In this document: positions 35,457 through 47,339 of the stretch, piece after piece
How positions within the stretch are numbered: the stretch's first letter is position 1
Layout: each line of letters starts with the position of its first letter
Assembly: GCF_018294505.1 (NCBI RefSeq)
Contig: NC_057802.1
Span: forward strand, 314,082,209 to 314,146,208
Length of the DNA: 64,000 bases
Direction: 5' to 3'
From: Triticum aestivum
Lineage: Eukaryota > Streptophyta > Magnoliopsida > Poales > Poaceae
The notes under the pieces: model-generated
Databases searched by the model: none
What the model saw: only the letters and a program-made list of their open reading frames with translations
Told to the model about the DNA's origin: nothing
Position numbers and translations under genes: made by a program

Positions 35457-37502
35457 GAGCATCTTCAACCGGACCCCTCAAACCCGTCTCAAATGTCCGG
35501 GCAGGCCGTCCAGTCACGATTTCACAAACACCCTCAAACGTCAGGGCTGACCAGCACCCTCATATCCAGCACAAATATGGGGCGGATATGGGGGTGCCCG
35601 GGCACTCCCGCCACGTTGGACCCGACAACCCGACCCCACCCCAAATTGCACTAAATCCCCCCCCCCCGAGCTGCCGGATCCATTTCCTCTCTTCTCTGTT
35701 CTTCCTCGTGCGCGTCGTCCGGCTCGCAGCTCCGCAGTCGTTTCCAGGCTCTCCGCCGCCAACTCCGGAAGAGCGCTCCCGTCCTCGCCGCGGGGGACGT
35801 TGTCGCCGGCCCGGACGCCACCGTGGTACGTTCGGCAATTCTCCGGCTCCGCCTTGTGCTTGATGTGTTCGACACATTGACCGACCGGAATTATTGTGAT
35901 TTTGTTAGGTACATGACGGATTCCGATGCTTCGTCGGATGAGGAGTATGGCCCGACGGAGCTTGACCAAATGATTCAAGATGAGTTCTTCGATTCGTCGG
36001 ACTCGGACAAAGAAGTGGACATGATCATGCTCATGAGCATGCAAGAGGAAATGGACCGGCAAGTGGAGCATATTCTCAACTTCAAGGGCTCAATCAAAGG
36101 GAGAAGAGTGATTAACCGGGACAGAGTGTCCGGAGCAAAGCTACTGCACAATGACTACTTTGCTCCCACACATGTTTTTCCGGATGATCCATGGTTTCGT
36201 CGCCGTTTTCGCGTGCGGAAACCATTGTTTTTGCGCATTGTGGACGGAGTGGAGGCACACGACGACTACTTCAAGCTGAGAAGGGATTGTTGCGGCCAAC
36301 TCTCTTTCTCGGCCAAGCGGAAGTGCACGGCTGCTCTGAGGATGCTTGCACTTGGTACTGCTGCAGACGTCGTTGGTGAGATGGTCCGGATGGAGGAGAG
36401 CACGTGCCTCAAGACTACTGTCAAATTTGCTCGTGTCGTGGTTGAGGTGTTTGGACCAGAGTATCTCAGAGAACCAAATGCGCAGGACACGGAGAAGTTG
36501 TTGGCTATTGGAGAGGCAAGGGGGTTTCCAAGAATGCTCGGATCAATTGGTTGAATGCATTGGCAATGGAAAAAACTTCCCCAAAGGTCTGCGGGGAATG
36601 TATCAAGGTCACACCAGAGAGGTCACCATCATACTAGAAGCGGTGGCATCACATGACTTACGGATTTGGCACACTTTCTTTGGAATGCCCGGTTCTCACA
36701 ACGACATCAACGTGCTTCAACGATCTCCAGTGTTTAGGAGGCTTTGCAATGGGGAATCACCGCCGTGCAACTACATCGTCAACGGCCGGTACTACAACAT
36801 GGGGTACTATCTTGCCGATGGTATCTATCCTCAGCGGGCGGCGTTTGTGAAGACCATAGCCGAGCCGCGTGGCAATAAACAGAGCCACTTTGCAACAATG
36901 CAGGAAGCGGCTAGGAAAGACGCGGAGAGGGCATTTGGTGTGCTTCAGGCTCGTTGGGGAATTGTGCGGAGCGCTGCAATGTGTGGGAATCAGAAACTTT
37001 GTGGCAGCTGATAACATGTAGTGTTATTCTGCACAATATGATTGTCGAGGATGAGGGTGATGGTGTAGCCCAAACCCATGGTTTCAAAGCACCTGGAGAA
37101 CAAGTTGAAATCCCAGAAGATCAAGATGCGGCTCAACTTATGAACTTCCTGCGGATGCATCAGAATCTTCGAAATCAGCAGATGCACACGCAGCTACTCA
37201 ATGATCATGTGGAGCACATGTGGATTCACAATGGCAACCAAGGAGGCAATGCTTGAGTTTGGCACTTCAAATAAATTTTATGTAAACACTATGTATGCTT
37301 GATACCAACATTTGTTATTTATGTGCGACATTGTGATGCATGATCGACGTGTATGTATTTGCATGGATTTGAGAGTCCGGATTTGAAATATGTGCATGCA
37401 CGAAAAAAACATGAGGGCCCGTCCGGATGCGCCCGTGGGCGTGCCCAGACGCGTCCGTGGACGTTGAGGGGGCGGATTTGCCAAGTCCGGTTGTAGATAC
37501 TC
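35457..37502 (+). mobile_element. PIF/Harbinger DNA transposon, non-functional
   Basis: Terminal inverted repeats 'gagcatcttcaaccgg' and, inverted at the right, 'gagtatctacaaccgg' are flanked by TTA on both sides (35454-35456, 37503-37505). It is 2046 bp and encodes one DDE transposase reading. I see no separate Myb-like ORF, which autonomous members carry. Confidence 0.92.
35913..37256 (+). pseudogene. PIF/Harbinger transposase (DDE_Tnp_4), broken
   Basis: The first part starts at ATG 35913 (MTDSDASSDEEYGPTELDQM) after a possible intron acceptor and runs to a stop at 36552-36554. The catalytic core then continues in another frame (about 36560-37011: MPGSHNDINVLQRS with the second D, KDAERAFGVLQARW with the E). 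The C-terminus is in a third frame (36990-37256: LITCSVILHNMIVEDEGD). The first catalytic position, normally I-D-C-M-H-W, reads I-G-stop-M-H-W here. An extra A in the run near 36572 shifts the frame. Catalysis is therefore lost. Confidence 0.9.
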
Positions 37503-37539
37503 TTATGGCCTTGAGATGTACTAAAAGGAGAATTAGTTA

Positions 37540-37980
37540 TCTCTTTCTTCAAAAAACATCAGATTTATTATAAAAGTTCACCAGAAGTACATCGAGATTT
37601 CGAGACCCCAAACAACCACTACTACCTCAGAACAAGCCGCCGACGCGCCGCTATCGCCACTCCCTTACCGGGGTCTACTTGGCCTTGTCGATGACAGCCG
37701 AGAAATCTTCATGCACGTGCCCCGACGCTCTGGAGCCATAGTCATCGCCGTTGAGCTATTGCATAGATCTAAAGCGCATGACATCAAATCTCGCCACATA
37801 AAGAGAAACTCTAACATCACCTCCCCAAGAAAAAAAATAGAAATCTACACCGAAGCTCCGTTGACTACATCCAGGCAGACGAACTCTTCATAGAAGTCCG
37901 GAACACAAATTAAAAGAAAAAGCGTCGCCATTCGCCTCAACGATGTACCTACGAGGGGTAAAAAAAGAAACTAACCTAAA
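37540..37980 (-). mobile_element. Probable LINE fragment, minus strand
   Basis: The left end, read inverted, resembles a LINE 3' tail ('ataataaatctgatg' plus T/A-rich sequence). The rest lacks coding domains. Boundaries are uncertain. Confidence 0.35.
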
Positions 37981-38171
37981 ATACTACCAGAGCGGAGGCA
38001 CCGTCCAATCAAAACTTTAAGATTTGTATTTTTGTTGGACATGCTCACATTGGTAAAGTTGTTTCGGTGCTGGCCGCTGTCTCCATAGTTTGTTCCATGT
38101 GTTTTCGGGTCGTCTCTTGATCATTTTTGGGTTGTTGTTTGTCACTCTTGTGGGCTGCAGTGTTCATCTTA

Positions 38172-38252
38172 CTCCCTTTTGTATTAAAATATAAGGCTTT
38201 TTCTTGATATTGTCATAGTTAGAAAAGGTCTTATATTAAATTACAGAGGTAG
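38172..38252. mobile_element. Diverged Stowaway MITE
   Basis: 'ctcccttttgtattaaaatata' at the left pairs imperfectly with the inverted 'tattaaattacagaggtag' at the right, flanked by TA on both sides. 81 bp, internally reduced. Confidence 0.6.
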
Positions 38253-39257
38253 TATTTTTTTAGGAGAGAAGTGATTGAAACGAGAGGGGTAAGCGTATGT
38301 CCTAAAAAATAAACGGCGGCATGTATTTAAGAATGAAAGAGCCACTAATCCATTTTTTACCCTTCTTTTTTCGAGCCGTCTATTTTGTCACATTTGAAAG
38401 TTCACCCCTGAAACGTAACTAAGAATCCGATCAGTTTTTTATTTTAGTTGTAAGTATGTCCTTGGCAAGCAACGGAGGGCGCGGGGGTGAGCTTTTTATC
38501 CCAGATGCAATTCCACCCACGATACACAACCAGGAGCCGACTCATTTTTGTCCCAGTTACAACTTCACCCTCAACACGCAACTGGGTCCAACCTATTTTT
38601 GTCTCAGTTTCAAGTCCACTCACGACACACAATTGCATTCCCGTAATGAGACTGTAACTAGGGGCGAAAGGAGGGTTGTCCGCCAGTTTCATGTCCAAAA
38701 CTAAAAAAATCATGTTTTTTTTGCATTTCCATCTTTTTTATAAAAGTAATGAACATTTTGTTAAAATTATGTTTTTTTATAATTCATGTTTTACTTTTTA
38801 TAAAAAATCATGAACTTTTTCCACATTTGTTTTTTGAATTTGTGAGCATTTTCCAAAGTTGCTAATACCTTTCTAATTCGCGTACTTTTAAAAATTTATG
38901 TACTTTTTTTTTAATTTCATAAAAAACAAAAAACATACAAACAATTTTTTATTTCACCAATATTTTTTTGCAAACAATTTTAAATAGATGAGCAAGGACA
39001 ATCGACTTGTTTAATCAGAATAAGAAAAACAAACAAATGCACGAGGGGAATGGCCTTGTTCTAGGACGAGGTGACGTTGATGTCGTACTTAGATGTTGCA
39101 TATTTCAACAGATGTGACATGGTTATATTACATCTAGACGAGGCCTAGACACACCCATGAAAGTAATAATAGTTGTTAAGATCTTGTAGGGCTTAACAAC
39201 CACCAAAGCTCTTTTTTTTTCCTTTTTTGAGAAGAGACATCCAAAGGGTGTCTCATA
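38253..39257. other. AT-rich intergenic sequence, no gene
   Basis: Poly-T and poly-A rich stretches, for example 38700-39000. No recognisable coding or element ends. Confidence 0.5.
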
Positions 39258-39336
39258 CTCCCTATCTTATAATGTAAGACGTTTTTTTACTTTGGTGTAA
39301 AGTCAAAAAAGGTCACACATTATGGGACGGAGGGAG
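39258..39336. mobile_element. Diverged Stowaway MITE, short
   Basis: 'ctccctatcttataatgtaag' at the left and inverted 'cattatgggacggagggag' at the right. The left TA is present; the right TA has mutated. Confidence 0.65.
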
Positions 39337-39839
39337 CCGTTTCCTGATATAAGATGTTGTATTGTATTTATGTATTGGCTGGACAAGATTTGATCCCATG
39401 ATCCTACCACCAGCATCATTTAATATTTTATTATCTTCACGTGTAATAAGATGCCAGTCAAACGAGGGTGCATCTTGCATTATTGAATTTGAGCACACAA
39501 AAGGTTCAGCGAGTGCGACACTCTGAACGTTGTTGATGACTGATTACGCATGAATTATGAGATATTTTAATTAATATAATGTTAAATTATATTGTCTTCT
39601 TACTCAATTAATTGGACTTTCGGTCGAACTAACTAGTACGTACATAGTAACGATGGATAAGTTGCAGCGGCCACTTTGGTTTCGCTGCCAGAGTGCGGCG
39701 GCGGCTGCAGGAGGTCCTCAGGCCCGGATTTCACGTGCATCATCGGGATGGCTTGTTTTAGCTTTGCTTATGTGTCTCTGATTGAAGGGGTAGATATGAG
39801 TGGAACCATCCAGATTTTGTGAATGAGATGGTTTAATTT

Positions 39840-41171
39840 AAGTGAAGTGCGTTGTATGTCCTTGAACTATTTTAGGGGTGTCATGAGGTTCTCAAATTAT
39901 GAAAATCAGCATTCAAGTCTTCGAAATGCAGTGTGTCTTTTAGGTCCAAAATCTGTCTGCTCCCGCCTGATCGGCTAGCTGGCGCCGTTGACCCGTGACA
40001 GTCGGACAAGGGGGCCCGCAAGGTAACGGCCGATAACGGAAATATGCAAATAAATTCAAAGTCGTGATTTTTTTTTTCAAATCCACAATCTCTTTTAAAA
40101 TTCATGAACTCAAAAACTCCTGTAGCGCGCTATTATACCATTCAAGAAAAATCGGTAGCTTTTGAGTATTTTTTTGTCAGCCAATTTTTCACGAACACTA
40201 AAAAAATTAAATATGAAAAGGTTTGCACAAATTTAATGAATGTTCATGAATTTTTAAAAATGTTAGCGACTTTTATTTTTTTAGTAAATTTAAAAATGTT
40301 CAAAAATTTGAATTTTTTTTACGAATTTGAAAATATGTATATACATTTACCAAATGGTCATTAATTTAAATGTTCATGGTTTAAGAAAATGATCACAAAC
40401 ATGGAGAAAATTTTCATGACATTAATAAAAATTATAAACATTTTTTTAAAGTCGTGAAAGTATATGAATGTTTGCGAACATTTTTCCATATTTGCGAATA
40501 ACACTAACATTTTTTAAAGTCGTCAACATATTGTAGATATTCATGATTTTTTTAAAGTCCTGAAAGTATATATGATGTTCGAGATTTTTTTTAATATTCC
40601 CGAAAGACGCGGATTTATTTAAAAAGTCATGAACATTTTTTCCATATTCGCAAACACATTTTTACAGTCATGAAAGTATAAGAATGTTCGTGAATTTTTT
40701 TTCTATATTTGCGAACGATGTGAACTTTTTTTTAAAGTCATGAACATATTTTCCATATTTGCAAACATTATTTTAAAAGTCGTGAAAGTATATGAATGTT
40801 CGCGAAGATTTTTTCCATATTCGTGAATGACGTGAACATCTTTTCCATATTCGCGAACATTTTTTTAAAGTCATGAAAGTATATGTATTAGAACATTTTT
40901 ATCATATTCGCGAACGACACAAACAATTTTTTAAAGTTCATGAATTTGAATTTATTTGCATATTTTTGTGACCGCCATTACCTTGCTGGTCCCCTGGTCC
41001 GCCGTGTCACATGTTGACGGCGCCAGCTGGCCGATTAGGAGGGGTGAGACAATTTTTGGGCCTGGATGATACACTTACTACACTTTGAGGACCTGAATGA
41101 CGATTTTCATAGTTTGAGCACCTACATAACACCCCTGAAATAGTTTAAGGATCTACAATGCACTTCACTCA
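39840..41171. mobile_element. Long-TIR foldback element (MULE- or hAT-like), non-coding
   Basis: Terminal inverted repeats of about 230 bp ('agtgaagtgcgttgtatgtc' on the left, inverted 'gagtgaagtgcattgtagat' on the right) include a shared block 'ctggcgccgt'. They are flanked by the 8-bp duplication TTTAATTT (39832-39839, 41172-41179). The interior is an AT-rich degenerate repeat. No transposase, so it would be moved in trans. Confidence 0.75.
40076..40930. repeat. Degenerate short repeats inside the long-TIR element
   Basis: Variants of 'ttttttaaagtcatgaaagt', 'atatgaatgttcgcgaa' and 'tttttccatattcgcgaac' recur in irregular spacing, roughly every 60-100 bases. The ORF 40104-40364 falls in this AT-rich stretch and is not a gene. 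Confidence 0.7.
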
Positions 41172-41179
41172 TTTAATTT

Positions 41180-41919
41180 GGATGTTTGGTTAAGATGAGT
41201 GGGATGAACCCATTTTTTTTAGTTGAAGGAATAAAGGTGGTTTGGATGTGGTCCTCGCATAAAATAATCAAAGACATAGAGAGATTATCATGTATAAAAT
41301 AATCATGTGAATAACCAAAAAGGGATTGAACCGCACGGTTAAACCAACTTACTGGGGTGGGATGGTTCAATGGATGGAACCATTCAGGTGCTTTCTAACC
41401 AAACAACTCCTTTTTTGGCACGGTCCCAACCTATCATGGATGACCCATTCAACCAAAGGCATACTCTGGTTGGGGTGATGAAGCAGCGGTGTTGTCGATG
41501 TGTAGGATAATGTCCTTTTCGTCCTATCCTAGTTTCGTTAGTGCACTTAGTGCCGATGGTGTGTGTGGAGGTGTGTCTTCGACTGATCCTACTAGATCTG
41601 GTTGATTTTGGTCTTCGGTGGATCTATCTGAATTCGGACGACCCTCATGGTAATTGGAGTATTTGCGGGCCCTTTCCGGCATTTTCTTTTGCATGGTCGT
41701 CGGCGTCTTGTGGTCTACACCAACAACTTCCAGGGCACTGCTTTTATAAGCTCTTGTGTTTAAACAAGTTTGCTCTGCCAAGACAGAGACTTGGAGATGG
41801 CAACGAGCTTTGTTCACAGCGCGTCGCCGATGGATGAAAGAGGAGAAGGCTTCAACACCCCAAGGATTTGAATGTATTTTTTTCTATAGGAATGTATTTG
41901 TAAGGAGATGTAATACTTA
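41180..41919. other. Intergenic, possible old LINE remnant
   Basis: 41480-41890 has the composition of a LINE 3' region ('ggcttcaacaccccaagg' and a T run near 41877), but no tail or duplication proves it. Confidence 0.35.
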
Positions 41920-42161
41920 ATATATGTTCTTAGTCGGGATTTTAATATCCTTAGGTACCAGGAAGAAAAAAATAATGACCGCTTCGACACTCATTGGCCT
42001 TTCCTATTCAATGTCGTTATTGATAGTTTGGACCTTCGGGAGGCTTGTATGTCAGGGCGGCAGTTCACTTGAGCTAATAACCATTCTGTGCCAACGTACG
42101 AGAAGCTCGATAGGGTACTCATGGATACCGAATGGGAGCTAAAATTTCCTATGGTAACCGT

Positions 42162-42851
42162 ACGAGTGTTGGGGATCGTTGCAGAAATTAAAAAAAATCT
42201 ACGCATCACCAAGATCAATCTATGGAGAGACTAGCAATGAGAGAGAGGGGAGTGCATCTTCATACCCTTGACGATCGCGATGCGGAAGCGTTACAAGAAC
42301 GCGGATGAAGGAGTCGTACTCGCAACGATTCAGATCGTGGTTGATTCCGATCTAAGCGCCCAACAACGGCGCCTCCGCGTTCGTGCCAACTCAACAGACA
42401 CTTTCGGAGATAGCCGTAGTGTGCCTTTATAGCCACCCAGTTACGTTGTGACGTTTGGCACACCCAAAGCATTCCTACGGTATCCGGGAGTTGCACAATC
42501 TCATGGTCTAAGGAAATGATACTTGACATTAGAAAAGCTTTAGCAGACGAACTACACGATCTTGTGCTATGCTTAGGATTGGGTCTTGTCCATCACATCA
42601 TTCTCCTAATGATATGATCCCGTTATCAACGACATCCAATGACCATGGTCAGGAAACCGTAACCATCTATTGATGAACGAGCTAGTCAACTAGAGGCTCA
42701 CTAGGGACATGTTGTGGTCTATGTATTCACACATGTATTACGATTTCCGGATAACACAATTATAGCATGAACAATAGACAATTATCATGAACAAGGAAAT
42801 ATAATAATAACCATTTTATTATTGCCTCTAGGGCATATTTCTAACAACGAG
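42162..42851. repeat. 5-bp target duplication ACGAG flanking the solo LTR
   Basis: ACGAG at 42162-42166 and again at 42847-42851, perfect. Confidence 0.95.
42167..42846 (-). mobile_element. Solo LTR of the BARE-1/Angela/WIS family, internally deleted
   Basis: It runs from 'tgttggggatcgttgc' to 'ctagggcatatttctaaca', so it is a minus-strand LTR, recognised as BARE/Angela type. It is 680 bp, whereas full LTRs are about 1.7-1.8 kb. The deletion junction is near 42380, joining the 'cctccgcg' part to 'ttcgtgccaactcaac'. With both ends and the duplication intact, the deletion came after insertion and after LTR-LTR recombination, or was already in the parent. Confidence 0.92.
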
Positions 42852-45800
42852 CCCTAGAGAGAATCGAGGCATTATCGGATCATGCACCAATCATTCTTGC
42901 TTCTAATTCTACGAGCCATTCTTCCCGCCACCCTTTCAAATTTGAATTGGCATGACTGCACCGGGAAGGTTTTGTAGAAATAATCAAGAAAGTTTGGGAG
43001 AGGCCGGCCATTGGTCGTACACCGATTCAGAGACGGAATTATAAAATAAGGGCCATGAGGCAACACCTCTCTGGATGGGCGAAACACATCAATGGGTTAG
43101 ATAAAAAAGAAAAGCAGCGTCTTTGTACCATCGTTGATGACCTCGACAAAATTGCAGAGACCCGCACCTTATCTCAACATGAGATTGAATTGAAAAATCA
43201 ATCTAATGAGTAGGTTGCCCTTCTTTTGCGAGAAGAGGATATCGAATACTACCAGAGGTCCAAAGCTGACTTCATTCTAATGGGAGATAGTAATACAAGA
43301 TACTTCCAATTGCTCGCCAATGGTCGACATAGGAAGAAATGTATTCATAGTCTCCAACAGGATGAGGGGCGGATCGAAGGTCAGAGGGAGCTCAAAAACT
43401 ATATCACCATCTACTACAAATCTCTGTTCGGATCGTCGGATGAAGGGAATGTCACCCTTGACGAGACCCGAACAGATGATATTCCACAAGTCACGGCAGA
43501 AGAGAAGGATATCCACATGGCACCTTTCTCAGAAGAGGAGGTGAGTGCGGCGGTGTTCCAAATGGAACACAACAAAGCTCCAGGCCTTGATGGTTTCCCC
43601 GCAGAATTCTATCAGAATTTCTGGGATATCATCAAGGCTGACCTTTTGGAGTTGTTCAATTGTCTTCATGCCGGTCGACTTGACCTATTCATGATAAATT
43701 TTGGCAAGATTGTTTTGTTGCCGAAGATTAAGGAGGCTGAACGGATTCAGTAGTTCAGACCCATATGTCTGCTTAATGTCAGCTTCAAGATTTTCACTAA
43801 AGTGGCTACGAATAGGTAACTTGATAGCTGACCGTGTTGTCCATCCATCTCAAACGGCCTTTATGGAAGGACGAAATATACTAGATGGTGTAGTAATCCT
43901 GCATGAGACCGTCCACGAGATGCACCGAAAAAACATGAGTGGAGTGATATTCAAAATTGACTTTGAAAAGGCATATGACAAGGTCAAGTGGTCTTTCCTT
44001 CAACAGGCCCTAAGGATGAAAGGTTTCTCCGATAAATGGCGCCAGTGGATCCACAATTTTGTAAGTGAAGGTAGTGCGGCCATCAAAGTCAATGATGATG
44101 TAGGCCATTACTTTCAGACAAAAAAAGGACTATGGCAGGGTGACTCCATGTCCCCAATGTTATTTAACATTGTCGCTGACATGTTGGCGATTCTGATTGA
44201 GCGCGCCAAGCAGGACGACCAGATTGCAGGAGTAGTGCCACACCTTGTGGATGGTGGCCTATCTGTTTTACAATACGCCGATGACACAATTCTTTTTATG
44301 GAACATGATCTGGATAAGGCTCGAAACCTAAAACTCTTGCTTTCAGCGTTAGAACAAATGTCGGGTCTCAAAATAAACTTCCATAAAAGCGAATTGTTCT
44401 GCTTTGGACAAGCCGTTGAGGTGGCGGCCGATTATGCTGACCTATTTGGTTGCGCACATGGCCAATTCCCGATTAAATATCTGGGAATACGATTCATTAT
44501 CGACGCCTCACCATTGCGAAGTGGAAGCATGCAGAGCAGCGTCTAGAGAAACGGTTGAGTAGTTGGGAAGGCAAACTACTCTCAGTTGGAGGACGGTTGG
44601 TTTTGATTAACTCTGTCCTCGCAAATATGGTTCTCTATATGCTTTCTTTCTTCCAACTCCCAAAAGGGGTCCTACAAAGATTGGATTATTTTAGATCCAG
44701 ATTCTTTTGGCAAGGAGACGATGAAAAGAAAAAATACAGGCTGGCCAAATGGAGCGTGGTTTGTAGGCCGAAAGACCAAGGAGGGCTCAGAATTCATGAC
44801 TTGCAGGTCAAAAATGAGGCCCTACTCAGTAAATGGTTGTTCGAACTTTTTACTGAGGATGGTGTTTGGCAAACCATGCTACGCAACAAGTATCTAGGTC
44901 AAAAGGCGGTGTCCCAGGCATTTTGGAAACCTGGCGATTCGCACTTTTGGGCTGGCCTAATGGCGGCAAAGAAACATCTCTTTCGCTTTGGGTCTTTCGT
45001 GATAAAGGATGGGTCGGAGATTCGTTTTTGGGAAGACATCTGGCTAGGCAATGCCAGTCTCCGAGAACAATATCCAGGCTTATACAACATTGTTTGCGAT
45101 AAGAATAATATTATTGCGCAAGTGCTCAGTTCATTCCCGCCGAATATTTCGTTCAGGCGGGATTTGATTGGCCCCCGACTTGTGTCATGGCATAATCTTT
45201 TATCCCGACTGGATTCGATTAACCTGACACGAGGCCGGGACGTGTTTCGCTGGAACCTTACTACATCAGTGTCTTTCACTGTAGACTCTATGTATCGTGT
45301 GCTCACATATTCTGAGGTACCAGTGAGCAATAACAAGAAAATTTGGAAGTCCAAAATTTCACTAAAAGTGAAAATTTTCATGTGGTATCTTCGTAGGGGA
45401 GTTGTGTTAACCAAAGACAATCTCGCACGATGCAATTGACAAGGGAGTAAGAAGTGTTGTTTTTGTACTCATGATGAGACAATCAAACACCTTCTTTTCC
45501 AATGCAAGTTTGCACGTTCTACGTGGTCAATCATCCAAATAGCGTCAAATTTGTATCTGCCCACACGTGTTGCCAATATTTTTGGTCATTGGTTGGATGG
45601 TATTTCAAATAGGTTTAAAACGCTAATAAGGGTGGGAGCGTATGCCTTAATTTGGTCGCTTTGCCTATGTAGAAATGATTTGGTTTTTAATGGAAAAAAT
45701 GCTTCTCCTCTACAGGTTATTTTCCAGTGTACGCAATTGTTACGTATGTGGTCTATGTTACAACAACCGGAGGACCAACCGCTGTTCAAGGCGGTGTGTA

Positions 45801-46072
45801 TGCGATTGGAGCAAGTGGCTATGGAGGTTTTTTCCCAACATGGGTGGCAACATAACCTTCGGATCGATCCACCACCTCCATCGACATAGGCATAGTGTCG
45901 GTCTATAGGGCTCTACTGTTGCCGATTTGTCGGTTTTTTCATCAATTTTTGTCAGACCTTCATATTGGGCCGTGTGCATCCTAGTTATGCAGAGGCCGGG
46001 TGTTACTCATAATGCTTTGTATCCACTTGATGCTATATTTTGAGATAATAAAATCACCCTTTATAAAAAAAG

Positions 46073-47339
46073 TCGTTTCCAAGGAAAAAATAATACATAG
46101 TAATTATATATATCTTTTAACGATCCGTATGTACCATGTCATATGGTATCACAAGCAAACATATATTTCTCTGTCAGTTAGGACCGTTAAGATCTCCATT
46201 AGTCGATCAAGTAAGCAGATAATTCAATTTGAAACCCGATCTCGGATGCACCCGATGAACAGTAAAATCAAAAAAATAGAAAGAAAATTTAAAAAATTCA
46301 TGTTTTTTGTGGTGCAAGATGCTCGTGTGCTGAACTTCATGCAAAATTCTGTGTGATTTGGACATTCGAGGAGCTTGTGGCAAAAAAGAGAAAATCAAGC
46401 ATGAATAGTGTGAGTTTCAGAAGTTCCGCGGACACCCGATTTTTTTTTTCACGAGCTCCTCGAATATCCGAACTTCATCAAATTCTTGCACGAAGATCAC
46501 GCATTTGAGCATCTTGCTTGCCAGAAAATCAACTTTTAAAAAATTATACTATTTTTAGTGATTTTACTGTTCATGACCAGGCTCATCTGAGCCCGGGAGC
46601 CAAATCGCCGCATCTCAAGTAAGCCAGCTAGTTTTTCCAGGCCCAACATCACAAAATTTTTCTTTTAGAGCACGTGCTCTTGAGGTAAAAGAAGAATGCG
46701 TGAAGTAATATGAGTGGTATGTGACAAGCTCTATTCTCCTTCTCAATTAATGGATGAGGTTCGCCTTCGTTTAAAAACAAAATTGGGTGCTCTTTTTTTT
46801 TTGAACCTAAATTGGGTGCTCTTCATAGCATTGTCATTTGCAGATCAGAGCCCATCGATATCGGCAACGTTTCACCAGAGAATGCACCCTGAAGTCAAAT
46901 TACTAGTGATGCATGCTTGTCAAAAATGGCATCCTGTCCCGCTGACGACTGCTTCATCCTCTCTAATTTTTGAACCAGAAACCGAAAAGCAGGGTGTTGT
47001 TACATGATTAGTCCTGCTGCAGCAACAAAAAATAAAATAGATAAATGTTGTATGCTGAATCATTCAACCAATCCTGCAAGGTCCACACAATGTTTGTTGG
47101 TTTATTTCTGTTAAATATCCGTAGACGTATACACAGATCGATCGACCTCCGTGCCTCACATTATACCCTCATCACCACAAAAATTGCTCCAAGGATATAT
47201 CCATGCTTTCCACGGCAGTATGTGCACTCACGCCGACCAGCTGCATGCTTCCATTCTGCTCTTAAGCTCATCTTGTCAAAGAGACTGAAAAGAATTATGT
47301 ACAGCTAGGCATGCGCGAGAGAGCGCGCGGGGTGTCGCT
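46073..47339. other. Region downstream of SLAH3, no gene
   Basis: Intergenic sequence with LINE-tail scraps. 47045-47330 immediately follows the channel gene's stop and probably contains its 3' untranslated region and poly(A) signals. Confidence 0.45.
46780..46823 (-). mobile_element. Minute retro-insertion (14 bp) with 15-bp target duplication
   Basis: 'aaattgggtgctctt' occurs at 46780-46794 and 46809-46823. Between them lies 'ttttttttgaacct', i.e. on the minus strand AGGTTC followed by eight A. It looks like the extreme 3' end of a poly(A) retroelement. Confidence 0.55.

Larger units (their letters stand above)
41925..45889 (+). pseudogene. LINE ORF2: endonuclease, reverse transcriptase, zf-RVT
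   Basis: Endonuclease remains are 'FNVVIDSLDLREACMSGRQF' before the LTR and 'ALSDHAPIIL' after it. Removing the LTR and one copy of its duplication rejoins the frame. A 1-base loss spoils the GDFN motif at the start. The reverse transcriptase has 'NKAPGLDGFPAEFYQ', 'FIDFEKAYDKVKW'-type and LQYADDTILF motifs, so the YADD active site is present. The zf-RVT cysteine block (CCFCTHDETIKHLLFQC) lies at 45460-45510. Disabling changes are a stop at 43751-43753, a frameshift near 43815, another near 44500 and a Trp-to-stop at 45437. Confidence 0.85.
41920..46072 (+). mobile_element. LINE (non-LTR retrotransposon), 5' truncated, split by a solo LTR
   Basis: Order: C-terminal part of the APE endonuclease (41925-42161, continuing 42852 on), reverse transcriptase (43220-44500), zf-RVT domain (about 45240-45860), 3' untranslated region and a short A tail ending at 46072. 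The left boundary is set by where endonuclease coding begins. I found no clear target duplication. Confidence 0.85.
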
